From positions 1-64,000 of the forward strand of contig JAUICZ010000007.1 in NCBI GenBank assembly GCA_030429205.1: a DNA stretch of 64,000 bases, read 5' to 3'. The notes under the pieces were generated by a model. The model was not told where the DNA came from and searched no databases. It saw only the letters and a program-made list of their open reading frames with translations. Both the position numbers and the translations under genes were made by a program. This DNA is from Bacteroidia bacterium (lineage in GTDB: Bacteria; Bacteroidota; Bacteroidia; Chitinophagales; Chitinophagaceae). This document shows positions 1 to 8,114 of this stretch, one piece after another. How positions within the stretch are numbered: the stretch's first letter is position 1; each line of letters begins with the position of its first letter.

Positions 1-148
1 TTCGTTGAACAGTTTGCCAGTAATCAGGATCCGCCCCTGTCTCGCAGCTACTTTTTCTGCTTTACCGTTTATTACTTAACCCCACTCTAAAGGTTAATAT
101 TTTAAGAACTAATCGTTACCCAAAGGTCAACTCCGCAATAGCGAGGCG

Positions 149-179
149 CAAAGGTATACAAGTTTTATAAACTTCCAAA
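149..179 (-). promoter_or_regulatory. Leftward promoter P2 (second tandem promoter)
   Basis: Minus-strand TTTG (176-179), 19-nt spacer, then TACCTTTG (149-156): the same -33/-7 sequences and spacing as P1, about 130 bp further downstream. Tandem P1/P2 promoters are typical of rRNA operons. From here to position 1 there is no start codon or credible gene, and no 16S sequence is visible yet. Confidence 0.7.
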
Positions 180-245
180 CTTTTTTTATCAATTTTTTTA
201 GACGGAAAACCGTTTTAACTATTTGATAATCATTGCGTTACGCGT

Positions 246-256
246 TTCTAAAGAGC
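246..256 (-). promoter_or_regulatory. boxA-like antitermination element
   Basis: Minus-strand GCTCTTTAGAA resembles the bacterial boxA core (TGCTCTTTAACA) and sits just downstream of promoter P1. boxA recruits the NusB/NusE antitermination complex to rRNA transcripts, which fits an untranslated rRNA leader running out of the left edge. Confidence 0.5.
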
Positions 257-278
257 GACCCTTTTTCTGAAGGGACTG

Positions 279-309
279 CAAAGGTAGGAAAGAATTTCTT
301 ACCACCAAA
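279..309 (-). promoter_or_regulatory. Leftward promoter P1 (probable rRNA-operon promoter)
   Basis: On the minus strand a -33 TTTG (306-309) is followed after exactly 19 nt by the -7 element TACCTTTG (279-286), matching the Bacteroidota sigma consensus TTTG-N19-TAnnTTTG. The upstream flank is rich in A and T tracts, as expected of a strong UP-like element. A boxA-like stretch follows about 25 nt downstream. No protein gene lies between here and the left edge, so the transcript is probably an rRNA leader; this last point is inference. Confidence 0.75.
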
Positions 310-448
310 TCTATTTTCATTTTTTTCAAAAAAAGTTTTTCCGCTCGTGTAAAACTACAGCTATATAACGGGCACTACAATTATTGACTGCATGTAATAT
401 ATACAGGTTTTACTGCTGTTTCAGCCGATAGTAACAGGTTATAAACGC

Positions 449-493
449 CTATTCACAGGATATGCACCGGGTTTATGCACAAAACCTGTGGAT
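449..493. promoter_or_regulatory. Cluster of DnaA-box-like 9-mers
   Basis: The site contains TTATGCACA (473-481), a full match to TTATNCACA, plus CTATTCACA (449-457) with one mismatch and a weaker reverse-strand site at 485-493. It lies between the presumed rRNA promoter and the end of the helicase gene. It could titrate DnaA or be coincidental. Confidence 0.3.
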
Positions 494-495
494 TG

Positions 496-2982
496 CTATT
501 GTAAGCTCTGCTGAATATTCAATATGCGATCTTTCAAACTTTCGCTGCTTAATTCTTCTCTGCGCAGGCTCTCTGCTTTAATAGGAAAACTGAATGGTGT
601 GAATTTTTCGGGGCGGGTAATGGTGATCTTGCCTTCTGCTATCCTTTTTAATAGTGCATGCAAACGATCTGCCTGTATCTCATAGGTCAATACTTCCTGG
701 TAAGCTTGTTGTAATAACATGTGTGCAGGCTCGTGTTCTGTCAGCACATCAAACAATAAACCCGAAGAGTTTTGCAAATGCTTTTGCTTTTTATGCTCAC
801 CGGGGAAACCCTGGAATATTAACCCCGCTATTACTGCAATATCTCTGAACTTGCGCTTACCCATCTCCGCAGCATTCAAACTACGTTGCAGATCGCTGTA
901 CCAATTATCTGCACTTAACAACTCCCTGATATTATCCTCATCAACTGGTATTGGTTTATCACTTCTTAACTCTACACCATAATCGTTCATGGCAATAGAG
1001 AATGTAATGGCCTGTTGTTGCGAAATGCGATATGCCAGCATAGATGCCAACGCCTGATGTACATACAAACCTTCGAAAGGAAAGAGGAACATATGGTAAC
1101 CGTCTTTCGCTTCAATGAACTCTATCAGCAATTCATCTTCGTTAGGGATCACAGACATTTCTTTCTGTGTATCGAACAGGGGTTGCAGAAACGATAACCA
1201 ATCATGACTGCTCGCATCTACCGCCGCTTGTTGTAATGCATTACGCAATACAGAACCGAGGTTGGATGACAAAGGCATTCTGCCCCCGCCCCACACAGGC
1301 ACACGTGCTTCTTTCGCGTTCGACTTTTTTACATAAGCCACCATGTCTTTTATACGCACGAACTCCAGCTTTCTGCCCGCAAGTATAAATGCATCGCCCG
1401 GTGATAAACTGGCAATGAAATACTCTTCTATAGTACCTACAAAACCACCGCTTAAAAAACGCACTTGTAAAATAGCATCGCCAACAATAGTACCGATGTG
1501 CATACGGTGCCGCATGGCTACCCTTCTGCTGGTGACTTTATACAACTCATCTACCCGCGTTACTTTATGATATTCGTCGTAGTTACTGAGTGTTGCGCCA
1601 CCATGTGTAATAAAGGCCAGTATCCAGTCCCACTCATCGTTGGTAATATCTGCATAGCAATATGTGGTGCGTACTTCTGCCAGCAGCTCATCATAATCGA
1701 AACCGTCGCCCGTTGCCATAGTGACGAGGTACTGCACCAACACATCGTAAGCCAATACAACAGGTTGCCTGCTTTCCACATCGCCGGCTTTATATGCTTT
1801 TTCCAGCGCTACGGCTTCCAGTATCTCTAAAGAATGTGTCGGTACAAAATAGATGTTACTTACCTCGCCCGGCTGGTGGCCGCTACGTCCTGCACGTTGT
1901 AAAAACCTTGCGACACCTTTGGGGCTACCCACCTGTATCACGGTATCAACGGGGCGAAAATCCACACCCAGGTCTAAGCTCGCGGTACACACCACCACTT
2001 TCAATACCCCCCTGTGCAAAGCATCTTCTACCCACAGGCGCGTTTCCATATCAATGCTGCTGTGGTGCAGCGCAATAGTGCCCGCCAATTCTTCGGGGGC
2101 AGCTTCCAGCAGTTGCTGGTACCACATCTCTGCCTGCGAACGTACATTGGTAAATAATAAAGTAGAGTTACTTTCCAGTATCACGGGCAGTACGCTCTGC
2201 ACCATGTTCAAACCCAAGTGGCCCGCCCAGGGGAAACGCTCTACCGTATCGGGCAGAATGGTATGTATGGCTATTTCTTTTTTCTGCTGCGCCCGAACGA
2301 TAACACCATTCTCATCGCCCGCGAGTAATACATGCAGCGCTTCTTCTAAATTACCGATGGTGGCAGAGATACCCCATACACGCAAAAACTTATCTTTTGT
2401 TTTTGCCTTTAGTGTTTTTAAATGCGCTAAAGACAATTCTATTTGCACACCACGTTTACTGCCCAGCAACTCGTGCCACTCGTCTACTGCCACACATTTT
2501 AAGGTCTCAAAAAAGCGGTGGTGGTTTTTAGAGGCGAACAGTAAATGCAAACTCTCCGGCGTGGTGATGAGTATCTCAGGCATTTGCTTTTTCTGCCGCT
2601 CCCGTTCTTTAGTAGGTGTATCACCATTACGGATGGCTACCTGCCAGGGGATGCCCAACTCTGCCAACGCTTCTTCCATTGCGCGGGCAATATCTTTTGC
2701 CAAAGCACGCAGGGGAGATATCCATAAAAGCTGCAACCCCGAGTTTTGTTTTGTTTGGTAATCGGGAGTATGATTGATATAGTCGATTACCGCAGCAAGG
2801 AACACCGAATAGGTTTTACCAAAACCCGTAGGCGCATTGACAATACCACTTAAGCCCTCCACATACATTTGCCATGCCTCCTCTTGAAAAGAGAAAGGCT
2901 TGAACCCTTTTGCAGAGAGCCAATTGGTAATTACTTGATGGCCTGTGTTTGTAGAGTTTTTCAGAGAAGTACTTTTTATCAA
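496..2982 (-). CDS. Ligase-associated DEXH-box DNA helicase (Lhr-like)
   Basis: 828-aa superfamily 2 helicase of the ligase-associated Lhr-like type, which in other bacteria is encoded with an ATP-dependent ligase and an exonuclease and is linked to DNA repair. Visible motifs: Walker A NAPTGFGKT (49-57), Walker B DEWH (167-170), SAT motif III (206-208), and motif VI QRAGRSGHQ near residue 365; a winged-helix and DEAD-associated C-terminal region follows. The ligase and nuclease partners are not in the window. The start is TTG, with an in-frame stop two codons upstream and no ATG available before the essential N-terminal region. The first codons are duplicated at 4353-4401, so the native 5' end may have been disturbed by an insertion. 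Family assignment is strong; the exact start is uncertain. Confidence 0.9.
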   Translation of the reverse strand: MIKSTSLKNSTNTGHQVITNWLSAKGFKPFSFQEEAWQMYVEGLSGIVNAPTGFGKTYSVFLAAVIDYINHTPDYQTKQNSGLQLLWISPLRALAKDIARAMEEALAELGIPWQVAIRNGDTPTKERERQKKQMPEILITTPESLHLLFASKNHHRFFETLKCVAVDEWHELLGSKRGVQIELSLAHLKTLKAKTKDKFLRVWGISATIGNLEEALHVLLAGDENGVIVRAQQKKEIAIHTILPDTVERFPWAGHLGLNMVQSVLPVILESNSTLLFTNVRSQAEMWYQQLLEAAPEELAGTIALHHSSIDMETRLWVEDALHRGVLKVVVCTASLDLGVDFRPVDTVIQVGSPKGVARFLQRAGRSGHQPGEVSNIYFVPTHSLEILEAVALEKAYKAGDVESRQPVVLAYDVLVQYLVTMATGDGFDYDELLAEVRTTYCYADITNDEWDWILAFITHGGATLSNYDEYHKVTRVDELYKVTSRRVAMRHRMHIGTIVGDAILQVRFLSGGFVGTIEEYFIASLSPGDAFILAGRKLEFVRIKDMVAYVKKSNAKEARVPVWGGGRMPLSSNLGSVLRNALQQAAVDASSHDWLSFLQPLFDTQKEMSVIPNEDELLIEFIEAKDGYHMFLFPFEGLYVHQALASMLAYRISQQQAITFSIAMNDYGVELRSDKPIPVDEDNIRELLSADNWYSDLQRSLNAAEMGKRKFRDIAVIAGLIFQGFPGEHKKQKHLQNSSGLLFDVLTEHEPAHMLLQQAYQEVLTYEIQADRLHALLKRIAEGKITITRPEKFTPFSFPIKAESLRREELSSESLKDRILNIQQSLQ
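2902..2950 (-). repeat. 49-bp direct repeat, copy 1 (helicase 5' end)
   Basis: This stretch inside helicase codons 11-27 recurs at 4353-4401 with 45 of 49 bases identical and in the same orientation. The first 29 bp are identical. The pair brackets 1.4 kb containing the FRG-domain gene and REP-like repeats. Confidence 0.85.
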
Positions 2983-3108
2983 CTTTCAAATTAAACATTA
3001 ACAATTTAATCCTTTAAGTATTAAAAAGCACTTTAAAGCTGTAAATGATAAAAGTTATTAAAGAACTACTGAGGGCTCTATTATAAACTACTAGCTTTTA
3101 TGTGTGTA

Positions 3109-3849
3109 CTACAATCCCCAAGTCAGATTAAATGAATTACGTAAATACCTAGCTATTCCTGCTAAATCCGGATAAACAGAATATTCATTAATATTACTGA
3201 CCTTTAAAAATTCTAAAGCTGAGGGAATAGCATCGGTTGGCAATATTACCTTTTTTATAGCATCAGGAAACATATCTTCAATTGGAGCAGTATCATCATT
3301 ATGAACTGTAAACATAGCTCTTTGTGCAATCATCCTATCGTTATTAAAGATTGGCTCAATAGCAATTGGTGCATTTGCCTTAAATGGCTTCCGCTCCCAA
3401 TACACACCACTATACGAAAAGTCTTTTTCTTCATGAGGCAACCTTATTACACTTTCCTTTCCACTCTTCTTGTTCAATTTTTTAGGATCTAACAAATAAA
3501 TTGCACTATCGACATCTCTTTGAGAATAAGTAGCGAAATACAGTGCAATACCAAAAGTTTCCGTCCAATCTAATAATCTTGTTGGTATCCCGTAATGTTG
3601 CATATCAAACAGAGTCTCCCATTCACTGGCTTTATTCTTGAATATCCTTTCTGCAAACCGCCTGAACTTATGAAACATTTCTTGTTCTTTTTCTAACCCT
3701 TCATTAAACCTCAATAACGAAGGCAATAAATAATAATCATGTCGCTGTTGCCCCCTAAACCAAACCTCTGTTGGGTTATCAAGTTCTTCTTGTGCAACAC
3801 GTATCTTTTCAAGAAACTCAATCCATTCATTGGAATATAATAATCTCAT
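3109..3849 (-). CDS. FRG-domain protein
   Basis: 246-aa protein with an FRG domain (PF08867). The eponymous FRGQ is at 31-34, followed by a conserved YxLLPSLLR segment, and the second hallmark QHYGIPTRLLDWT is at 84-96 with IALYFA just after. The biochemical activity of FRG domains is not settled; they occur often in accessory and defence-rich regions. The protein has no signal peptide or membrane segment and is probably cytosolic. It lies alone between two copies of the helicase 5' end and beside dispersed repeats, which suggests an acquired islet. The domain call is firm; the function is unknown. Confidence 0.85.
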   Translation of the reverse strand: MRLLYSNEWIEFLEKIRVAQEELDNPTEVWFRGQQRHDYYLLPSLLRFNEGLEKEQEMFHKFRRFAERIFKNKASEWETLFDMQHYGIPTRLLDWTETFGIALYFATYSQRDVDSAIYLLDPKKLNKKSGKESVIRLPHEEKDFSYSGVYWERKPFKANAPIAIEPIFNNDRMIAQRAMFTVHNDDTAPIEDMFPDAIKKVILPTDAIPSALEFLKVSNINEYSVYPDLAGIARYLRNSFNLTWGL

Positions 3850-4456
3850 ACTTTATGATTCTCATTAAAACGTGGTATTAAAATTAACCTTTTCCATATT
3901 ACATGCATACAGGAAAAACACCCTTTTAAATAGATTTTTTACCCTTGTTGGTGTTCCTCTCAAAAAACATTTCGCAAGATTGCTTCGTTCCTCGCAATGA
4001 CCAAAGAGATCAAGCCCGGCAGCGCAGTAGCACAGATGTAACATCAGGGGTACAACCGAGACCTTTGAGGCATCCAGGTCTCGGCGCTTTTGAACCCTGT
4101 CCTGAACTCGATTCAGGATGCCTCTTTCTTTTGGCGCTAAAAGAAAGAGGGGAAAAGAACAGTAAAAAACATTTTGCGAGATGCTGAATTGCGAAGCACT
4201 CATTGAGACAACTAAAAGATATTGACTCCGAGATAATCAAGTTCAGGGTGACATAATGTGAGATTATTCAGGGCATAATTATTTATTAAGGTCTTCATGA
4301 ATGCTATGCATTTGCCACGTCGTTGCACTCCTCGCAATGACGAAAAGTTACAGAACCCTTTTGCAGAGAGCCAATTGGTAACGACTTGGAGGCCTGTGTT
4401 TTGTTGTGGCAAGTTCTATACAATGATACTAACTATGGCTTAAGATTATTTTGATT
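3850..4456. repeat. Gene-free repeat region
   Basis: About 600 bp with no credible gene; reading frames here are by-products of repeats. It holds an ATTGC...GCAAT hairpin unit (3979-3998), a degenerate one (about 4317-4341), a TCCTGAA/TTCAGGA palindrome (4100-4118), a module at 4018-4066 shared with 6442-6490, a segment at 4181-4253 that recurs at 17140-17214 and 17284-17366, and the helicase-derived copy at 4353-4401. Confidence 0.8.
4353..4401 (-). pseudogene. Duplicated fragment of the helicase 5' end
   Basis: Minus-strand translation reads NTGLQVVTNWLSAKGF, against NTGHQVITNWLSAKGF in the intact helicase; homology then stops abruptly. Two of the four base differences are third-codon-position or conservative changes, so this may be a divergent allele and not a recent tandem copy. 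A stop codon lies just upstream of its TTG and no helicase sequence follows, so it is a non-functional remnant marking one edge of the FRG islet. Confidence 0.75.
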
Positions 4457-5317
4457 TTATTGCCAATGCCAATAGCTAGAATCGAAATATGTTTTGCCAT
4501 CATCAGTATATGAACAAAGACAGCTTACCTTATAGTCTTTATTCGGAAAAAATCGTTTATAATACTTAACCCTATTCAATTGCCTTGCTGGATAATAAGT
4601 ATCACTATATAACCACAATCCTATATTTAGTAACGGATCATGCACAGGAGGGCGCCAACCATCATATATAAAGTCTAGCTCCGTGTGATATTTTATCCCA
4701 ATACCTAAAAACTGTTCTGTATACTTATTAGCAGTGAAAAGTTCAGGGTGCTGCATATCCTTATCATGATACAAATAATTACGGTCATACATTCCACAAG
4801 CATTGTGAAACTTCTGCAACTCGCTTTTAAAAGGACGTAAGTAAGCCACAGTGATGATAGTGGGCACTAGCAACCCCAACACAAAACAATAACGTATAAT
4901 AGGCACAGCTTGCTTGAAGTACTTATATATATGATGGAGATAATAAAAAGGGATAAAAGCCAGGAGCCCCAACCCTAAAAAAAGTATACCAATTAGGTAT
5001 AGTATATACCCCACAAAATATCCGATAAAACCACTTGAAGGGTGAGACAAGAAAACACTAAGATAAAGACTAATAAACACTCCTGCTCCTAACCCAATTG
5101 CCAATACCGACTTTAGCAAGTAACTCTTTGCATATGGGAATAACAGTAAGGAGATAAAAAATGCTGCAAAGAACAAAGCGGCCCACCATACAGGCACACA
5201 AAACACTTGTAACATAAAATAGTTAACCACAAAACCAGCCAATGTGTACAGAAGCGTGATTAAGGTGCGGATATGCTTATCCTTATGAAAGAAAAGGTTC
5301 TTTATGAATTTCAACAC
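4457..5317 (-). CDS. Membrane protein of unknown function
   Basis: 286 aa starting at GTG. The N-terminal half contains about five hydrophobic segments (roughly 17-38, 45-62, 70-92, 98-125 and 138-160), and the last 120 residues are soluble, rich in aromatic residues and with a few cysteines. The topology suggests an inner-membrane protein with a C-terminal domain on one face. I recognise no family. It is flanked by repeats on both sides and shares no operon with a known gene, so it may belong to the accessory stretch. Confidence 0.6.
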   Translation of the reverse strand: MLKFIKNLFFHKDKHIRTLITLLYTLAGFVVNYFMLQVFCVPVWWAALFFAAFFISLLLFPYAKSYLLKSVLAIGLGAGVFISLYLSVFLSHPSSGFIGYFVGYILYLIGILFLGLGLLAFIPFYYLHHIYKYFKQAVPIIRYCFVLGLLVPTIITVAYLRPFKSELQKFHNACGMYDRNYLYHDKDMQHPELFTANKYTEQFLGIGIKYHTELDFIYDGWRPPVHDPLLNIGLWLYSDTYYPARQLNRVKYYKRFFPNKDYKVSCLCSYTDDGKTYFDSSYWHWQ

Positions 5318-5382
5318 TTATAAAAACGTCTTAGTATGTAAATTATTATTTAACGCTTTACAACTATTACGCAATGTGTGAG

Positions 5383-5402
5383 ATTGCTTCGTTCCTCGCA
5401 AT
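5383..5402. repeat. REP-like unit (ATTGC...GCAAT hairpin)
   Basis: The 20-bp unit ATTGCTTCGTTCCTCGCAAT is identical to 3979-3998 and closely related to 16626-16653 and 17228-17269. The ends ATTGC and GCAAT can pair. It lies in the short gap between two leftward genes. Confidence 0.75.
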
Positions 5403-5417
5403 GACGGATAAAAAACA

Positions 5418-5624
5418 CTACCCCACTTCATCCAGCAGGCTAAAGAAATGATACAGGTCGTAAAGCAGATCGGGGAGGTCTGCGGGAATACCATCATCTT
5501 CGTGCATGAGGTAGAGCAGCAGCATATTGCGCAGGTTACGGTTCAGGCGGGCGGTATCTGCATATTCAAGGAAAGAGGCAAAAGCAGCGGTTTCTTGCTT
5601 GGTGAGTGATTTATTTTGAGACAT
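5418..5624 (-). CDS. Small hypothetical protein
   Basis: 68 aa with an ATG start, predicted to be almost wholly helical, acidic and leucine-rich towards the C-terminus, without signal peptide or membrane segment. It is transcribed divergently from the XRE regulator at 5774 across a 149-bp AT-rich gap, so the two may share a control region. No family recognised; the reality of the gene is supported only by its codon use and its divergent partner. Confidence 0.5.
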   Translation of the reverse strand: MSQNKSLTKQETAAFASFLEYADTARLNRNLRNMLLLYLMHEDDGIPADLPDLLYDLYHFFSLLDEVG

Positions 5625-5773
5625 TTAACTTATCAATTTTGTAGATAAATTTAGTCATAAAATGTATAACATTATACATTTCATCAAATAAATATCACTT
5701 TTAAGGAAATGATTATATACAACATACTCATTTAAAATAGATTATTTTGCATTGAAAGTAGAATAATCACATT

Positions 5774-5983
5774 TTGAACAAGAACAAGTACAACAGGATA
5801 AAAGTACAGTTAGCGGAAAAAGATATTTCAAACCGTGAACTGGCTGAACACCTTGGCGTAAATGAAAACACTGTTTCCCGCTGGTGTACCAACAGCATAC
5901 AACCACCATTAGAAACACTGTACCGCATCGCCGATTATCTCGACATCAATGTCTGCGAGCTATTGGTTCCTAATAAGAAGTAG
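5774..5983 (+). CDS. XRE-family HTH transcriptional regulator
   Basis: 69-aa single-domain Cro/C1-type DNA-binding protein. The helix-turn-helix covers about residues 18-40 (ISNRELAEHLGVNENTVSRW), followed by the typical LETLYRIADYLDINVCELL segment. The start is TTG, because the reading frame closes with TAG five codons upstream and no ATG is available. Proteins of this size act as small repressors or controller proteins. It is divergent from the 68-aa gene, its most likely regulatory target apart from itself. Confidence 0.8.
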   Translation: MNKNKYNRIKVQLAEKDISNRELAEHLGVNENTVSRWCTNSIQPPLETLYRIADYLDINVCELLVPNKK

Positions 5984-5993
5984 TGGCTGAATA

Positions 5994-6419
5994 TCACCTC
6001 AACCCCTCAACAGCACTCATTATTTTATTCACCTGATAATGGTAGTTGAGTATCGCCACAATACCCAGCACAGATACCACCAGCACCTGCACGGCATAAA
6101 GTGTAGCACCATCGTTAAAGAACGACATGATAGAAAACAGCGAGATAGCCGCTATGGCAATAAATGCTAAGAATAAATATGAAAGTATGTTTTGGGTAAA
6201 TGTAAACGAGATAACGCTGCCGCCCTCTTCATTATTTTCAATAACACCTTTTGCCTTTACCTTAAACATATTATGTACACGATTATTCAGCGATATGGTA
6301 AAACCTTCGCTGTCTATACTGCCATAAAACTTTTTGCTGCCACCTTGTGCAGTATCAGTATGCGCTGCTATTCTTTTAAGTGCGGTTTGCTTATTGCAGT
6401 TGAGTGTTGTAGTTGGCAT
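5994..6419 (-). CDS. Small membrane protein of unknown function
   Basis: About 141 aa from the preferred start at 6419 (MPTTTLNCNK); an upstream in-frame start at 6449 would add ten hydrophobic residues that look spurious. The first 80 residues are soluble and beta-rich. Two membrane helices follow at roughly 80-100 and 108-128, with a short cytosolic tail. The gene is convergent with the XRE gene. No family recognised. Confidence 0.55.
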   Translation of the reverse strand: MPTTTLNCNKQTALKRIAAHTDTAQGGSKKFYGSIDSEGFTISLNNRVHNMFKVKAKGVIENNEEGGSVISFTFTQNILSYLFLAFIAIAAISLFSIMSFFNDGATLYAVQVLVVSVLGIVAILNYHYQVNKIMSAVEGLR

Positions 6420-6441
6420 GTGGTAAAAATAGAAAAAGCTT

Positions 6442-6535
6442 GGCAGCACAGTAGTACTTAAGTAACATCAGGGATGCAACCGAGACCTTTTCAGAGGGAC
6501 AATAAGTGAGATTCTGAAACGAGTTCAGAATGACT
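6442..6535. repeat. Dispersed repeat module with palindrome
   Basis: 6442-6490 aligns without gaps to 4018-4066 (about 80 percent identity by eye). It is followed by the perfect palindrome ATTCTGAA-ACGAG-TTCAGAAT at 6511-6531. The palindrome has the same central CTGAA/TTCAG as those near 4.1 and 16.7-17.1 kb but different, paired outer bases. Located between convergently arranged gene ends, it may also serve as a transcript-end hairpin. Confidence 0.7.
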
Positions 6536-6537
6536 TT

Positions 6538-7335
6538 TTATTTCACCATCTTCAACGAATACATCATCGGCATCATCCCTTCCATACCTTTTAGCTGCCA
6601 TTTACCTGCAGACACTTCTACAGTATTGCTAAAACAGTTATAAGGCGCATAGTCAAACTCATTAAAATGCTCCAAAGTAAGTCCCGCATCTATGAGCGAT
6701 TGCAATACCTCTCCGAAAGAGTGATTCCAGCCCACTTCTTTCATTTTAATATCAGCTTCACGGTCGGTATATGTCCCCTGCAACTCCTCTATAATCGGCT
6801 CACGATTGAAGTAATAGAAAGCAGGTTGCTTAAAATCGTAATCGTACATCCACATTACAGGATGGAATTCTGCAAAAATGAACCGACCACCTTTTTTTAA
6901 TTTTTTAGCTACCACGTCAGCAAATCGTTGCATGTCCGGCAACCAGCCAATCACACCATAGCTACCAAATACAATATCAAACTGCCCTTCTACTTCTTGC
7001 GGCACACTGTAAGTATCCGCACGTACAAATGTGGCATCCAGTCCCAAGTCTTCATTTATCTTTTTTGCATACGCTATGGCATCGTCAGATATATCTGTTC
7101 CGGTAACCTTTGCGCCCATGCGCGCCAGCGATAAACTATCCTGCCCAAAATGGCATTGCAGGTGCAATATGCTTTTGCCTTTCACATCACCCAGCAAATC
7201 CAGCTCGGGTTCTTTTAACGAAGTATTCCCTTTCAGGAAACCTTCCATATCATAAAACTCAGAACCTGTATGGTGTTTGGTCTTCTCATTCCAAAGGGCA
7301 CGGTTTACTTCAAAATATTCTTGTTCCTTGCTCAT
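6538..7335 (-). CDS. Class I SAM-dependent methyltransferase
   Basis: 265 aa with a Rossmann methyltransferase core: motif I around residues 56-68 (LHLQCHFGQDSL), an acidic ribose-binding loop VTGTDISDDAI about 20 residues later, and motif II near FDIVFGSYGVIGW. The motif I glycine pattern is the Q-C-H-F-G-Q variant common in Methyltransf_25/11 proteins of Bacteroidota. The substrate cannot be inferred. The gene is monocistronic, with the next rightward gene divergent from it. Confidence 0.8.
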   Translation of the reverse strand: MSKEQEYFEVNRALWNEKTKHHTGSEFYDMEGFLKGNTSLKEPELDLLGDVKGKSILHLQCHFGQDSLSLARMGAKVTGTDISDDAIAYAKKINEDLGLDATFVRADTYSVPQEVEGQFDIVFGSYGVIGWLPDMQRFADVVAKKLKKGGRFIFAEFHPVMWMYDYDFKQPAFYYFNREPIIEELQGTYTDREADIKMKEVGWNHSFGEVLQSLIDAGLTLEHFNEFDYAPYNCFSNTVEVSAGKWQLKGMEGMMPMMYSLKMVK

Positions 7336-7526
7336 TATTATTTTTTCTGTTGCCCGAAAATACTGAAACTATGCTACTTCCTCATACAGATGTGCCATGC
7401 CATAGCTGTAAATACATCTAGAGGTTTGTAATACTACCCTATCGGGCTTATATGTTTTCCGCTACAAATACTGAATAAACAATTGAAACTGCTTAATTTG
7501 CAGACTGACAAAGATTTCTTTTAGAT

Positions 7527-8081
7527 ATGGATAACGGATTGGCTACATTTTTGGAGATTTTAAAATACACCATCCCGGCACTCATCATGCTGATAGTGAC
7601 TTACATGATCGTGAGCAGGTTTTTAACGGAGCAAACTACACGCAAACAGTTGGCTTTGTTTCACGAAACGCAGAACATTACATTACCTATGCGTTTACAG
7701 GCATACGAGCGTTTAGCATTATACATTGAGCGTATAACGCCACGCAGCTTACTATCGCGTGTGTACCAGAAAGAAATGAACGTGGCTGTGTATCAGGCAT
7801 TGTTGGTACAAACCATAAAATCAGAGTTCGACCATAACCTGGCACAACAGATATATGTTTCTCGTCAGGTATGGGACACCGTGCGTGGGGTAAAAGAACA
7901 AGAGATCAACCTCATCAACGCCATCGGGCAAAAAATGGATCCTGAAGCTCCGGCAAAAGAACTGCACGCTGCCATTATGGAATATGTAATGACCGATTCC
8001 GGCGAGCAACCAACAGAAGTAGCTCTTCAAATCATTACAGACGAATCGCGCCGTGTATTATCGCACGGACCGCAAGCATAA
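7527..8081 (+). CDS. Conserved membrane-anchored protein upstream of the mutase
   Basis: 184 aa with one N-terminal membrane helix (about 10-33) and a long helical cytosolic domain. It is 33 bp upstream of the mutase large subunit on the same strand, so the two are probably co-transcribed. From memory, similar proteins sit beside this mutase gene in other Bacteroidota, but no function is known to me. No catalytic motif visible. Confidence 0.7.
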   Translation: MDNGLATFLEILKYTIPALIMLIVTYMIVSRFLTEQTTRKQLALFHETQNITLPMRLQAYERLALYIERITPRSLLSRVYQKEMNVAVYQALLVQTIKSEFDHNLAQQIYVSRQVWDTVRGVKEQEINLINAIGQKMDPEAPAKELHAAIMEYVMTDSGEQPTEVALQIITDESRRVLSHGPQA

Positions 8082-8114
8082 AAAGTTAGTATCAGATAGT
8101 TAAAGCAATAGAAA

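Noticed and set aside
1-90. Open frame running in from the left edge on the plus strand, ending TAA at 88-90
   Set aside because: It runs against the leftward promoters P1/P2 and has no recognisable protein sequence; an rRNA leader explains the region better.
1853-2761. 302-codon frame on the plus strand inside the helicase gene
   Set aside because: It is antisense to the well-supported helicase; its serine- and cysteine-rich composition is that of a shadow frame.
3865-4240. Overlapping open frames of 76-112 codons on both strands
   Set aside because: They are created by the REP-like units and the module shared with 6.4 kb, and their translations show no coding signature.
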